Below, one piece after another: positions 1 through 7,003 of a stretch of DNA of 43,778 nucleotides (position 1 is its first letter; each line of letters opens with the position of its first letter). Made by a program: the position numbers and the translations under genes. The stretch is taken from contig CADBHI010000050.1 in the NCBI GenBank assembly GCA_902794405.1, positions 1-43,778 of the forward strand, read 5' to 3'. Source of the DNA: an uncultured Prevotellaceae bacterium (GTDB taxonomy: Bacteria; Bacteroidota; Bacteroidia; Bacteroidales; Bacteroidaceae). The notes below the pieces were generated by a model. The model had not been told where the DNA came from, searched no databases, and saw nothing but the letters and a program-made list of their open reading frames with translations.

Positions 1-860
1 TGGAGGAGTTTTTAGGTGGTATTCAGGACTTTGTGGAAAGTCGTCGTGAGGAGGACATGGGCGACCAGGTCTACTTGCCTGACTTCTTGCAGGAGGTGGC
101 GTTATTGACTGACCTTGACAGCGACAACGGTGATGATGACAACAAGGTGACGCTGATGACCATTCATTCTGCCAAGGGATTGGAGTTCCCTACCGTCTTT
201 GTCGTGGGACTGGAAGAAAACATCTTCCCGTCGCCGATGTGTACAAATTCGATGCGTGAACTGGAAGAAGAACGCCGACTGCTTTATGTCGCTATCACAC
301 GAGCTGAGAAGCATTGCATCCTTACCTGTGCACAGAACCGTTTCCGTTACGGACGGATGGAATATGACACACCTTCACGCTTTATCAAGGACTTTGACCC
401 GTCGCTAATACGTGTACTCTCAGAGAAGGGTGGGGACGAGGACCAATATACCAGAGGGTATCGTCAGACTACAAGCTGGGGCAGCGACTGGATGCAGAAC
501 CCTCGACCGGTGGCTACACAGTTCAAAGCCGATCCAAAGCCAAGAGTTGTTGCTCCCCGTAAAGCAGAGCCGATGGTGGATCTCTTCTCTGACGGTTTTA
601 AACGGATTTTGGAGACGGCCAGCGGTGGACGCTTTAAACCAGTACGTCAGGCTGCTGCCGTGCCTCAAGCTTCACCATCGCCGTCATCGGGTAGTGGCGA
701 ACTGCATGAGGGTAGTGTCATCGAACACCAGCGTTTTGGTGTGGGGCGTGTGATTAAGATTGAGGGAACGGGTGAGAACCAGAAAGCCACTGTGGAATTC
801 AAGAACACGGGCACCAAGCAGCTGTTGTTGAAGTTTGCCCGCTACAAGATCATCTCATAA
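1..860 (+). CDS. UvrD/PcrA-type DNA helicase, 3' part only
   Basis: This is the C-terminal 285 or so residues of a superfamily 1A 3'-5' DNA helicase of the UvrD/PcrA/Rep group; the reading frame is open to the left edge, so the gene starts outside the window. Motif V (TIHSAKGLEFPTVFVVG, about bases 159-210) and motif VI (ERRLLYVAITRAEK, about 270-315) are intact and complete the ATP site in domain 2A. The last 50 residues (from about base 700) form the Tudor-like C-terminal domain of PcrA/UvrD, with the pattern G.VIEHQRFGVGRV, which in PcrA contacts RNA polymerase. A linker rich in Pro, Arg and Ser joins the two. Expected roles are nucleotide excision repair and clearing of stalled transcription or replication complexes. 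Which paralogue it is cannot be decided from this part. Confidence 0.93.
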   Translation, partial: EEFLGGIQDFVESRREEDMGDQVYLPDFLQEVALLTDLDSDNGDDDNKVTLMTIHSAKGLEFPTVFVVGLEENIFPSPMCTNSMRELEEERRLLYVAITRAEKHCILTCAQNRFRYGRMEYDTPSRFIKDFDPSLIRVLSEKGGDEDQYTRGYRQTTSWGSDWMQNPRPVATQFKADPKPRVVAPRKAEPMVDLFSDGFKRILETASGGRFKPVRQAAAVPQASPSPSSGSGELHEGSVIEHQRFGVGRVIKIEGTGENQKATVEFKNTGTKQLLLKFARYKIIS

Positions 861-986
861 CGCTTCGTCGTCGGGTCTTTGAATAAGGCGCTTCTGCTGT
901 TTGGGCAGATGCGCCTTCTTTCTTAACCAAGCCTCCTTGCGGGCTTCATAGTCAAGCTGGTGTTTTTCGATATATCCGTCAGCCAT
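855..986 (-). CDS. Possible 43-residue basic protein downstream of the DUF4270 gene
   Basis: A short ATG reading frame starts two bases after the DUF4270 stop codon and reads MADGYIEKHQLDYEARK and onward, ending in RPDDEAL. It is charged, rich in Lys/Arg in the middle, has no membrane segment or signal peptide, and is predicted helical. The tight spacing behind DUF4270 suggests translational coupling as the third cistron of the glgA-like unit. Its last two codons overlap the stop region of the convergent helicase gene, and a terminator-like hairpin of that gene lies inside it. I do not recognise a family and assign no function. It could be a chance frame; the tandem placement and protein-like composition are the arguments for it. 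Confidence 0.45.
   Translation of the reverse strand: MADGYIEKHQLDYEARKEAWLRKKAHLPKQQKRLIQRPDDEAL
885..923 (+). terminator. Hairpin with T-rich tail after the helicase gene
   Basis: AAGGCGC at 885-891 pairs with GCGCCTT at 911-917; an inner TCTGC/GCAGA stem extends it, and CTTTCTT follows. It sits 24 bases after the helicase stop and fits an intrinsic terminator. It lies inside the small minus-strand reading frame at 855-986. Confidence 0.5.
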
Positions 987-988
987 AG

Positions 989-2473
989 TTACTGGTTGAA
1001 CTTACCATAGACAATACTCAACTTGATGGGGTCGTGCGGGTTTTCACTACCACCAACCAGCTTGGTGCTTGATATCTCGAAATCATGTTCGAAGTTTGAC
1101 GTCGTCGATGTTAAAGTGCTGGTAGAGCTGCCAACCAGAATCTGTACAGGAACGAGTACGACCTTGTTCCAGTTGGGGTGGGTTGCTAACCAGTTGCTGT
1201 CAGACTTCAATCCCATTCTCTTTCTTGTTGCCATCGAAGAAACCAGACTCGAAATGTTTGAGAATGTGTATTGGTTCGACGTGTTGACACCCGATGAATT
1301 TAATAACGACGTATAGAACGTTGTTTTATTATCAGGTGCCTTCTTGTTCTCAAAGAATGTATACAGGCTGTCCTTTGGTATCATCATAATGTCCTCAGGT
1401 GCCTGCAGCGCATTGTCGTAGAAACCGGTGTTGATGCGTTGGAAACTGATCTTCGCTGTCATGATGGAGTCGTTCTCATGACCATTGAAAATCTCGTCAA
1501 TAGGAAGTGTCACTTCTGTGAAGAGACCAGCAGGCGACTTGATGTAGGTACAGGTGTTGTCTTCAACAAGACTCTGCAGTATGCTCTTGTCATTCGTAAT
1601 CTTCGTGGTTTGGAGTACTTCTTCAGTTCCAGCAAAGATGATACCATAATTGCTGATGGAATCCTTGGAATAATTATAGCGGCAATAGATTCTGAGGCAC
1701 ATGTCGGGAATCTCCGTATAGACGCCTTCACCGTCGGTCACAGAAACGAACACGCCTGGGCAGACATTATGGATAAATGCGTAAGAGTTTTTGAAGTATT
1801 CCGGATGACGATAATACTGCTGCATAACGTATGTACCATAGTTGTTGTAGGTGACACCCTGCTTGTCGGTATAGGGCTTGTTCAACAGGACGTTGATAAA
1901 ATGGTAATAGCCGGAAGCGTTGCGGGTAGTGTCGCTGACAGTCTGGTCCTTATACGTGAACATCTTGTCTTGTTGCAGACCATCGGTTCTGAGTAATCCT
2001 TCAGCCATGGGGTCGAAGTTGGAGTAGTACTTGCGGTTTTCCTCCATCGGACGGTCAAGTTCCGTCACCCTGATTTTCATCGCAGCAAGTGTGTCGGTAA
2101 TGGCTGTTGGGTCCTCCATATAGAACTCCAGCCTACAGGAGTCAGCGCCAGCCATGTCGTTATACTTGCTTACGATTTTGTTTTCGCTGGGTAAGGTGAA
2201 CGACTCTAACACGTTGAATTGCGTCATCAGTTCACTCTTAACGTATGCACCCGTCTCAGGATCTTTCACCCTGCCTAAATAGCAATAACTGCTTCTAAGC
2301 AGTATCGAGTCGGCTAATATGGTTTTGGTCGACACCTTATAGTCGGCATTGCTAATTGTCAGCTTGTCGCTCGTCTGTGTCAGCGAATTACCTATATCTA
2401 ATGTCTCATCATTACATGCAGAGAATGTCATTGCGGCGAATACAATCCCTGTCAGCAAATTACGTTTCATCAT
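989..2473 (-). CDS. DUF4270 family lipoprotein
   Basis: A 494-residue protein with a lipoprotein signal peptide: hydrophobic stretch at residues 5-18, lipobox FSAC with the acceptor Cys at 20, then NDE. The rest resembles the DUF4270 family of Bacteroidetes, large envelope lipoproteins of unknown biochemical function that commonly sit next to a short glycogen synthase gene, as here. Early residues follow the family pattern (a DSILLRSSYCYLG-type segment, then a reference to a ligand-like beta domain). It begins five bases after the stop of the glgA-like gene, so the two are probably co-transcribed. The ATG-ATG pair makes the start uncertain by one codon. The family assignment is firm from sequence character and context; a role in glycan handling is only inference from the neighbour. 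Confidence 0.85.
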   Translation of the reverse strand: MMKRNLLTGIVFAAMTFSACNDETLDIGNSLTQTSDKLTISNADYKVSTKTILADSILLRSSYCYLGRVKDPETGAYVKSELMTQFNVLESFTLPSENKIVSKYNDMAGADSCRLEFYMEDPTAITDTLAAMKIRVTELDRPMEENRKYYSNFDPMAEGLLRTDGLQQDKMFTYKDQTVSDTTRNASGYYHFINVLLNKPYTDKQGVTYNNYGTYVMQQYYRHPEYFKNSYAFIHNVCPGVFVSVTDGEGVYTEIPDMCLRIYCRYNYSKDSISNYGIIFAGTEEVLQTTKITNDKSILQSLVEDNTCTYIKSPAGLFTEVTLPIDEIFNGHENDSIMTAKISFQRINTGFYDNALQAPEDIMMIPKDSLYTFFENKKAPDNKTTFYTSLLNSSGVNTSNQYTFSNISSLVSSMATRKRMGLKSDSNWLATHPNWNKVVLVPVQILVGSSTSTLTSTTSNFEHDFEISSTKLVGGSENPHDPIKLSIVYGKFNQ

Positions 2474-2478
2474 TGTTG

Positions 2479-3291
2479 TTAGTCTTCTTCAGGACAAATC
2501 TGATTGTAGAAATCCTCATAGGCATCAGCGAAATCCTCCTGATAGCCTAATACGGGAATATGCTTGTCGATGGCATATTGCTCCAGTTGCTTGTCAACAT
2601 TGGCTGCTGCCAGCACTACACCGTCGGAGTAGTCTATGGCCAACTTGCTCATCTCCTCAAAGTCGAAGTTGTCTTTGTAGGATGCCAGCAACTCAGCCTT
2701 GGCATCGCGGAACTCCACACATTTCTTGAAGTTCTCGCCAAGGTTTTTATTAAGGGTGTTGGGAAATAGCGACGTGATGACTTTTGTGCTTGCAAACGAC
2801 GGCTCGTCGTGGTAGGCTGTCTTAATATACAGGGGTACTACGGCACTCATCCATCCTTGACAATGAATAATATCGGGCACCCAACGTAGCTTCTTGACTG
2901 TCTCTAATACACCACGGGCAAAGAAGATGGCACGCTCACCATTGTCGGGATAATCGTTGCCCAATTCGTCCTTTTCCATCTGGCGCTTGGAGAAGTAGTC
3001 TTCGTTATCAATAAAATAGACTTGCACCTTAGCCTGTTGAATAGAGGCCACCTTGATAATAAGCGGATGGTCGGTGTCATTGATAATCAGATTCATTCCA
3101 GATAATCGGATAACCTCATGCAGTTGTCCACGGCGCTCGTTAATATTTCCCCATTTGGGCATGAACGTGCGTATTTCGTGACTTTTTTCCTGCATAGCCT
3201 GCGGCAATGCTTTTCCCATGACAGACATTTCTGTTTCGGGTACGTAGGGAGTTATTTCCTGATTAATGAATAAAATCTTCTTTTTCACCAT
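2479..3291 (-). CDS. Short glycogen/starch synthase-like protein (GT5 N-terminal domain only)
   Basis: A 270-residue protein resembling only the N-terminal Rossmann half of GT5 glycogen synthases: KILFINQEITPYVPET at residues 5-20, and DIIHCQGWMS at 140-149 in the place of the usual HxHDWQ segment. Full GT5 enzymes have about 480 residues, with a second nucleotide-binding domain and a KxGGL motif; here that motif is replaced by PETEMSVMGKALP and the second domain is absent. This short form is common in Bacteroidetes and is usually annotated glycogen/starch synthase; whether it transfers glucose is not shown by the sequence. I chose the ATG at 3291 over the longer reading (3315) because the latter lies inside the promoter box. 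It heads a unit with the DUF4270 gene. Confidence 0.8.
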   Translation of the reverse strand: MVKKKILFINQEITPYVPETEMSVMGKALPQAMQEKSHEIRTFMPKWGNINERRGQLHEVIRLSGMNLIINDTDHPLIIKVASIQQAKVQVYFIDNEDYFSKRQMEKDELGNDYPDNGERAIFFARGVLETVKKLRWVPDIIHCQGWMSAVVPLYIKTAYHDEPSFASTKVITSLFPNTLNKNLGENFKKCVEFRDAKAELLASYKDNFDFEEMSKLAIDYSDGVVLAAANVDKQLEQYAIDKHIPVLGYQEDFADAYEDFYNQICPEED

Positions 3292-3312
3292 CTTGCTGTA
3301 TTTAAGATTGTG

Positions 3313-3320
3313 CAAAGGTA
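3313..3320 (-). promoter_or_regulatory. Bacteroidales promoter -7 box (TACCTTTG) for the glgA-like unit
   Basis: On the minus strand the box reads TACCTTTG, matching TAnnTTTG, with a TTTTGG element 22 bases upstream in the -33 position. The start codon at 3291 then has a leader of roughly 20 bases. Confidence 0.8.
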
Positions 3321-3386
3321 CAAAAAAAAAATCAGAAATTGCCCAAAACAGGCGGTTTTTACGTTTTTTTGTGAAAAGATAAGGGC

Positions 3387-4370
3387 TTAATCCCTGTAAA
3401 TACGTGATAAAATGGCATTAATCCAGCGAATGGAGCAACGGAACCAACGGTATGTGCTGACGGGTTTTCCGCCAAAGCGCATGATAAATTCACGGTAGGG
3501 ATTACGTGAGAAAGGCAGTCCTACGTCCAGAAAATAGATATGCTGATACCCTCGTTGGTGAGCATCTTTGATGGCATGCCAGAGTGTTAGCTCGTCGGGA
3601 TGGATCATGGCAAACGATTTTCGTCTGAAAGCCGCATACCAAAGGTAGGCGTTTTGGTTACTATAGGCTACTGCCGAGCATCCCACCACATGGTTGCGAT
3701 ATCTGGTCAGATAGAGTCGCCCATGCCCCTCCTGCTTGATGGCTCGGAAGAATTTTTCGTCTGGAATGTATCGTTTGGGCTTCAGCCAGTTATGGTGTTT
3801 CAGCAGCTTCATGAACGATCGGAAATCATCCTCTCCCTTTACTTCGTCAGTAATGACACCCTTGGCGTAGGCATTGTTAATATGATTTTCAAGCCGTTTC
3901 TGTATCCGTTCCTCAGGAGTGTGGCTGTGTAGTGAGTTGTGGATGCTCATCCAGTGAACTGGAAAGAACTGCTGCTGTCTCAGCTCCTTGTATCCAAACA
4001 TCTTCTGGCTGAGATTACTGACTTCGATATAGAGAACGCGGTTGCTAAGTTTACTGCGCAAAGCCTCGACCATCAATCCGAAAAGCGTACTTTCATTATA
4101 GCCTTCATGGGCATATTCGTAGACGCCTTCACCCAGAATCCGGCAATGCATATATAAATAAGGTGGTAGCAATGAAGCACGATAGCGGACAATAGCCAGC
4201 ATGTGGGCCATCATCTGTCCGTCGGAAGTCTGGATGACGGCCATATAGGGTTTTTGGCGAGGCGTCTGTCTCGCTATCTCAAAGAGCTGCCGACTGTGGA
4301 AAAAGTTGGTATTGTTCAAGGTTGGCAGGTTCTTCTCTTTGGTAATGATGCTTACTATAGGCTGATTCAC
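3387..4370 (-). CDS. FemAB/GNAT-like acyltransferase family protein
   Basis: A soluble protein of about 327 residues with the look of the GNAT-fold BioF2/FemAB-like family in Bacteroidetes: an N-terminal NFFHSRQLFEIARQTP segment, then two acyltransferase-like halves, the second with YLTRYRNHVVGCSAVAY and a C-terminal GLPFSRNPYREFIMRFGGKP. Family members add amino acids to peptidoglycan bridges or acylate cell-surface polymers; the substrate here cannot be told. The longest frame starts with TTG at 4385, but that codon lies inside the promoter box at 4375-4382, so it cannot be the start. The next candidate is GTG at 4370, almost on the expected transcription start, which would make a nearly leaderless message. 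It is a single-gene unit, divergent from the nitroreductase gene. Confidence 0.7.
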   Translation of the reverse strand: MNQPIVSIITKEKNLPTLNNTNFFHSRQLFEIARQTPRQKPYMAVIQTSDGQMMAHMLAIVRYRASLLPPYLYMHCRILGEGVYEYAHEGYNESTLFGLMVEALRSKLSNRVLYIEVSNLSQKMFGYKELRQQQFFPVHWMSIHNSLHSHTPEERIQKRLENHINNAYAKGVITDEVKGEDDFRSFMKLLKHHNWLKPKRYIPDEKFFRAIKQEGHGRLYLTRYRNHVVGCSAVAYSNQNAYLWYAAFRRKSFAMIHPDELTLWHAIKDAHQRGYQHIYFLDVGLPFSRNPYREFIMRFGGKPVSTYRWFRCSIRWINAILSRIYRD

Positions 4371-4374
4371 GCGG

Positions 4375-4382
4375 CAAAGATA
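4375..4382 (-). promoter_or_regulatory. Promoter -7 box (TATCTTTG) for the FemAB-like gene
   Basis: The minus strand reads TATCTTTG, an exact TAnnTTTG match. The transcription start would fall at about 4370. Confidence 0.65.
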
Positions 4383-4426
4383 CAAAATAAATGATAATAA
4401 TTAGGCGTGAATTGATTTTTTTTTCG

Positions 4427-4434
4427 TACCTTTG
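4427..4434 (+). promoter_or_regulatory. Promoter -7 box (TACCTTTG) for the nitroreductase unit
   Basis: TACCTTTG follows a T-run and lies 23 bases before the nitroreductase ATG. It is divergent from the box at 4375-4382. Confidence 0.75.
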
Positions 4435-4457
4435 CCAAAAATTACCAGCAAATAGTT

Positions 4458-4994
4458 ATGACTACATTCAAAGACTTGGCGCAGATGCGCCGTTCTCATC
4501 GTAAGTTTACGCAGCAGGAGATTGATTCCGAAGATGTCCGCCTGATACTCCGTGCCGCTTTGTTGTCACCAACGTCTAAGAGCCAGAGAGGTTGGCAGTT
4601 CGTGGTTGTCGACAACAAGTCCGACCTCGAGAAAATTGCCGATGCCAAAGATCTTGGTTCTCAGTTCCTGAAGGAAGCACCCCTGGCAATTGTTGTCCTT
4701 GGCGATCCTCTTCAGAACGACTGCTGGATTGAGGATGGCTCTATAGCTGCCATTTCCATGCAATATCAGGCTGAAGACCTTGGACTTGGTTCTTGTTGGA
4801 TTCAGATGCGCGGAAGAGGATTGGCCGACGGAACGACAGCCGACACCGTCATTCGTGGTGTGCTTGATATTCCTGAAAACCTCAGTGTGCTCTGTGTGGT
4901 TGCCGTAGGCCATTGGGCTGATGAGCGGAAGCCTCAGAATGAAGACAAGCTGAAATGGGAAAACGTTCATTTAGGCAAATACCGTAATGATTAA
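4458..4994 (+). CDS. Nitroreductase family protein (FMN-dependent)
   Basis: A 178-residue protein of the nitroreductase fold: an N-terminal FMN phosphate-contact segment [13 protein letters not shown] (residues 12-24), then [16 protein letters not shown] (about 37-52), and a C-terminal [13 protein letters not shown] (about 147-159), as in the short NAD(P)H-dependent FMN reductases of anaerobes. The likely activity is two-electron reduction of quinones or nitro compounds with FMN; the natural substrate is unknown. It is the first gene of a tight unit: its end overlaps the next start by eight bases, and Maf follows. The link to KdsC and Maf is positional only. Confidence 0.88.
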   Translation: MTTFKDLAQMRRSHRKFTQQEIDSEDVRLILRAALLSPTSKSQRGWQFVVVDNKSDLEKIADAKDLGSQFLKEAPLAIVVLGDPLQNDCWIEDGSIAAISMQYQAEDLGLGSCWIQMRGRGLADGTTADTVIRGVLDIPENLSVLCVVAVGHWADERKPQNEDKLKWENVHLGKYRND

Positions 4995-5505
4995 CTACGA
5001 CCTTCAGAAGATACGTGCCGCTATTTTCGACGTTGACGGGGTGCTCTCGGCAGAGACCATCACGTTGTCGTCGGAGGGTGAGCCTTTACGTACAGTTAAC
5101 ATTAAGGATGGATATGCCATTCAGTTAGCGGTTAAGATGGGACTGCGTGTTGTCATCCTGACGGGTGGTGTCACCAAAGCAATTCGTCTGCGTTACGAGC
5201 GGCTTGGCGTGGAGGATATCTTCATGGGGTGTGCTATTAAGATAAAAACCTATGATGAATTCCTCGAGAAATATCAGCTTTCAGACGATGAGGTTCTTTA
5301 TATGGGCGACGACGTGCCCGATATTGAGATTTTGCGTCGTGTAGGATGTCCTGTCTGTCCCGCAGATGCCTGTCCAGACGTAAAGGATGTCTGCCTTTAT
5401 GTCAGTCCGTTGAAGGGGGGTTATGGCTGTGGCCGCGATGTAATTGAACAGATATTACGTGCTCAAGGCAAATGGCTGAACGACGAAAAAGCCTTTGGCT
5501 GGTAA
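4987..5505 (+). CDS. KdsC-like HAD phosphatase (3-deoxy-D-manno-octulosonate 8-phosphate phosphatase)
   Basis: A 172-residue HAD-superfamily phosphatase without a cap domain (C0 type, usually tetrameric). Motif I is FDVDGVL with Asp15 as nucleophile and Asp17 as acid/base; motif II is the Thr of LTGG (59); motif IV is MGDDVPD (Asp108/Asp109). The C-terminal [20 protein letters not shown] matches the tail that closes the neighbouring active site in KdsC. The expected reaction is dephosphorylation of KDO 8-phosphate to KDO for lipopolysaccharide core synthesis. Related families (YrbI-type, CMP-sugar-associated phosphatases) look similar, so substrate specificity is inferred. The start overlaps the nitroreductase end by eight bases, which suggests translational coupling. 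Confidence 0.85.
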   Translation: MINYDLQKIRAAIFDVDGVLSAETITLSSEGEPLRTVNIKDGYAIQLAVKMGLRVVILTGGVTKAIRLRYERLGVEDIFMGCAIKIKTYDEFLEKYQLSDDEVLYMGDDVPDIEILRRVGCPVCPADACPDVKDVCLYVSPLKGGYGCGRDVIEQILRAQGKWLNDEKAFGW

Positions 5506-5506
5506 T

Positions 5507-6115
5507 ATGATGGATATTGGCTATAAAATCATCCTGGCAAGTAATTCGCCGCGCCGCAGAGAACTGTTGGCGGGATTGGGTCTTAAATTCGATGTCCGTG
5601 TGCTACCCGACATCGACGAAACCTATCCCGACACATTGCCTGTAACTGAAACAGCTGAATACATTGCTGTTAAGAAATCTCAGGCTTATCGGCAGACAAT
5701 GGCTTCAGACGAACTTATTATTACGGCAGATACCGTTGTTATTGTGGGTGACGAAGTACTGGGCAAGCCTGTTGATGCAGCTATGGCCAGACAGATGCTT
5801 TTGAAACTGAGCGGACGTACCCATCAGGTGATAACCGGCGTTTGTCTAACAACGGTCGACAAATCGGCCCACTTCTCTGTTTGTACCGATGTTACCTTCA
5901 AGCAACTCACTGAAGCGGAGATCTTGTACTATATAAAAAAATATAAGCCCTACGATAAAGCGGGGGCTTATGGTATTCAGGAGTGGATTGGCTATATTGG
6001 CTGTACTGGGTTGAATGGTAGTTATTACAATGTAATGGGACTGCCCGTACAGCGAATTTATAGCGAACTTCAGTCGTTTATTCGTCAGCGTAGTCCTCAA
6101 GACTGTCAGCAGTGA
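5507..6115 (+). CDS. maf: Maf family nucleotide pyrophosphatase (dTTP/UTP type)
   Basis: A 202-residue Maf/HAM1-like protein. It begins with ILASNSPRRRELLAGLGL (residues 9-26), the phosphate-binding entry of the family, has the catalytic Asp75 in ITADTVV, KPYDKAGAYGIQ in the middle and NVMGLPVQRIYSEL near the end. Maf proteins hydrolyse non-canonical or excess dTTP/UTP to the monophosphate and are linked to septum formation. I use the ATG at 5507, one base after the KdsC stop; a longer TTG start inside the KdsC gene (5495) is less likely, and ATG 5510 is also possible. It is the last gene of the unit. Its final 38 bases overlap, on the opposite strand, the end of the gene at 6078-6893, and no terminator is visible between them. 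Confidence 0.92.
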   Translation: MMDIGYKIILASNSPRRRELLAGLGLKFDVRVLPDIDETYPDTLPVTETAEYIAVKKSQAYRQTMASDELIITADTVVIVGDEVLGKPVDAAMARQMLLKLSGRTHQVITGVCLTTVDKSAHFSVCTDVTFKQLTEAEILYYIKKYKPYDKAGAYGIQEWIGYIGCTGLNGSYYNVMGLPVQRIYSELQSFIRQRSPQDCQQ

Positions 6116-6893
6116 TGTCTTCATCATCGCCGCTCAAGTCCATCATCGTCGAATAGTTGTCTTCTGTGATGTCGTCGTCGTTGGGCTCGCCAATCTCTAC
6201 ATCGTCGTCGTCGGGCTTGTTGTAGGTATCCTCAATCTCAACATCCTCGTCTTCGTTTTCAGAATCATCGTCCAAGTCGTGTGTAGCGAACTTCATACGT
6301 GGCTTCTCTGCCTCTGGCTTCGCTTTGGCAAAGATGGCTTCCACCCACGTGCCCTTAGAAACTTCCAGCACTTCAAAGCCGTCAGCTACCTTCTTGTCAT
6401 ACATGCCGCCTTTCTTGTGCAGACGGTCTTTGGGGAGCGTTGTGGTGGAAATGTCGAAGCCGCTTTCAATGATGTCCTTAATACTCTGTGAAAGGGAGTC
6501 CCAGCCACCACCGAAGTTACGATCGAGTACCTCTATCAGCTTGGCTGCCGTGATATGACGTATGTTCTCATACGTCAGGTCGGTAACTCTGATAATGGGA
6601 CGCTTCTTCAAAGCCCATGTCACCCTGGTGCTCTCGTCAATCTTCACCTGGGCCACTTTGTATCCCTGTTTCTCGTACTTCTGCTTGTTGGCTTTGGAAT
6701 CGTCCTTTAATTCCTCAATCATAAACGCACTACGCAGGATGTCCTGATAGTGGCGCACGTTCTCTCGAACCTCGGCATCCTTGTCTGAACCGTCCCAAAG
6801 TCGGAATACGTCGTTTTCCTGGATATCCCACACGCTACTCTTGGTCAACGTCTTGAGAGTCAGGCTTTTTTTGTCATCTGATGTGTTTGCCAT
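6078..6893 (-). CDS. Unknown protein with highly acidic C-terminal tail
   Basis: A 271-residue protein that I do not recognise. Residues 1-205 are a mixed-charge soluble region containing a KKRPIIRVTDLTYENIRH segment and a conserved-looking GGGWDSLSQSIKD motif; there is no signal peptide or membrane segment. Residues from about 206 to the end are dominated by Asp and Glu (runs such as DLDDDSENEDEDVEIED), presumably disordered. Acidic tails of this type occur in proteins that contact nucleic-acid-binding or basic partners, but nothing here fixes a role. It has its own promoter box at 6919-6926 and is convergent with maf, with a 38-base 3' overlap. It is a full-length gene by composition and promoter. 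Confidence 0.8.
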   Translation of the reverse strand: MANTSDDKKSLTLKTLTKSSVWDIQENDVFRLWDGSDKDAEVRENVRHYQDILRSAFMIEELKDDSKANKQKYEKQGYKVAQVKIDESTRVTWALKKRPIIRVTDLTYENIRHITAAKLIEVLDRNFGGGWDSLSQSIKDIIESGFDISTTTLPKDRLHKKGGMYDKKVADGFEVLEVSKGTWVEAIFAKAKPEAEKPRMKFATHDLDDDSENEDEDVEIEDTYNKPDDDDVEIGEPNDDDITEDNYSTMMDLSGDDEDITADSLEDYADE

Positions 6894-6918
6894 ATAATTT
6901 CATTTTTGTTTATGAATG

Positions 6919-6926
6919 CAAAGATA
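6919..6926 (-). promoter_or_regulatory. Promoter -7 box (TATCTTTG) for the acidic protein gene
   Basis: The minus strand reads TATCTTTGC, 25 bases before the ATG at 6893. Confidence 0.7.
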
Positions 6927-7003
6927 ATACAATTTGTGGATTCTTGTCATTAAACCATAATCCTTTAACTCCCTTTAACTACTTGAGGCGTATTTTCTGT
7001 CTT

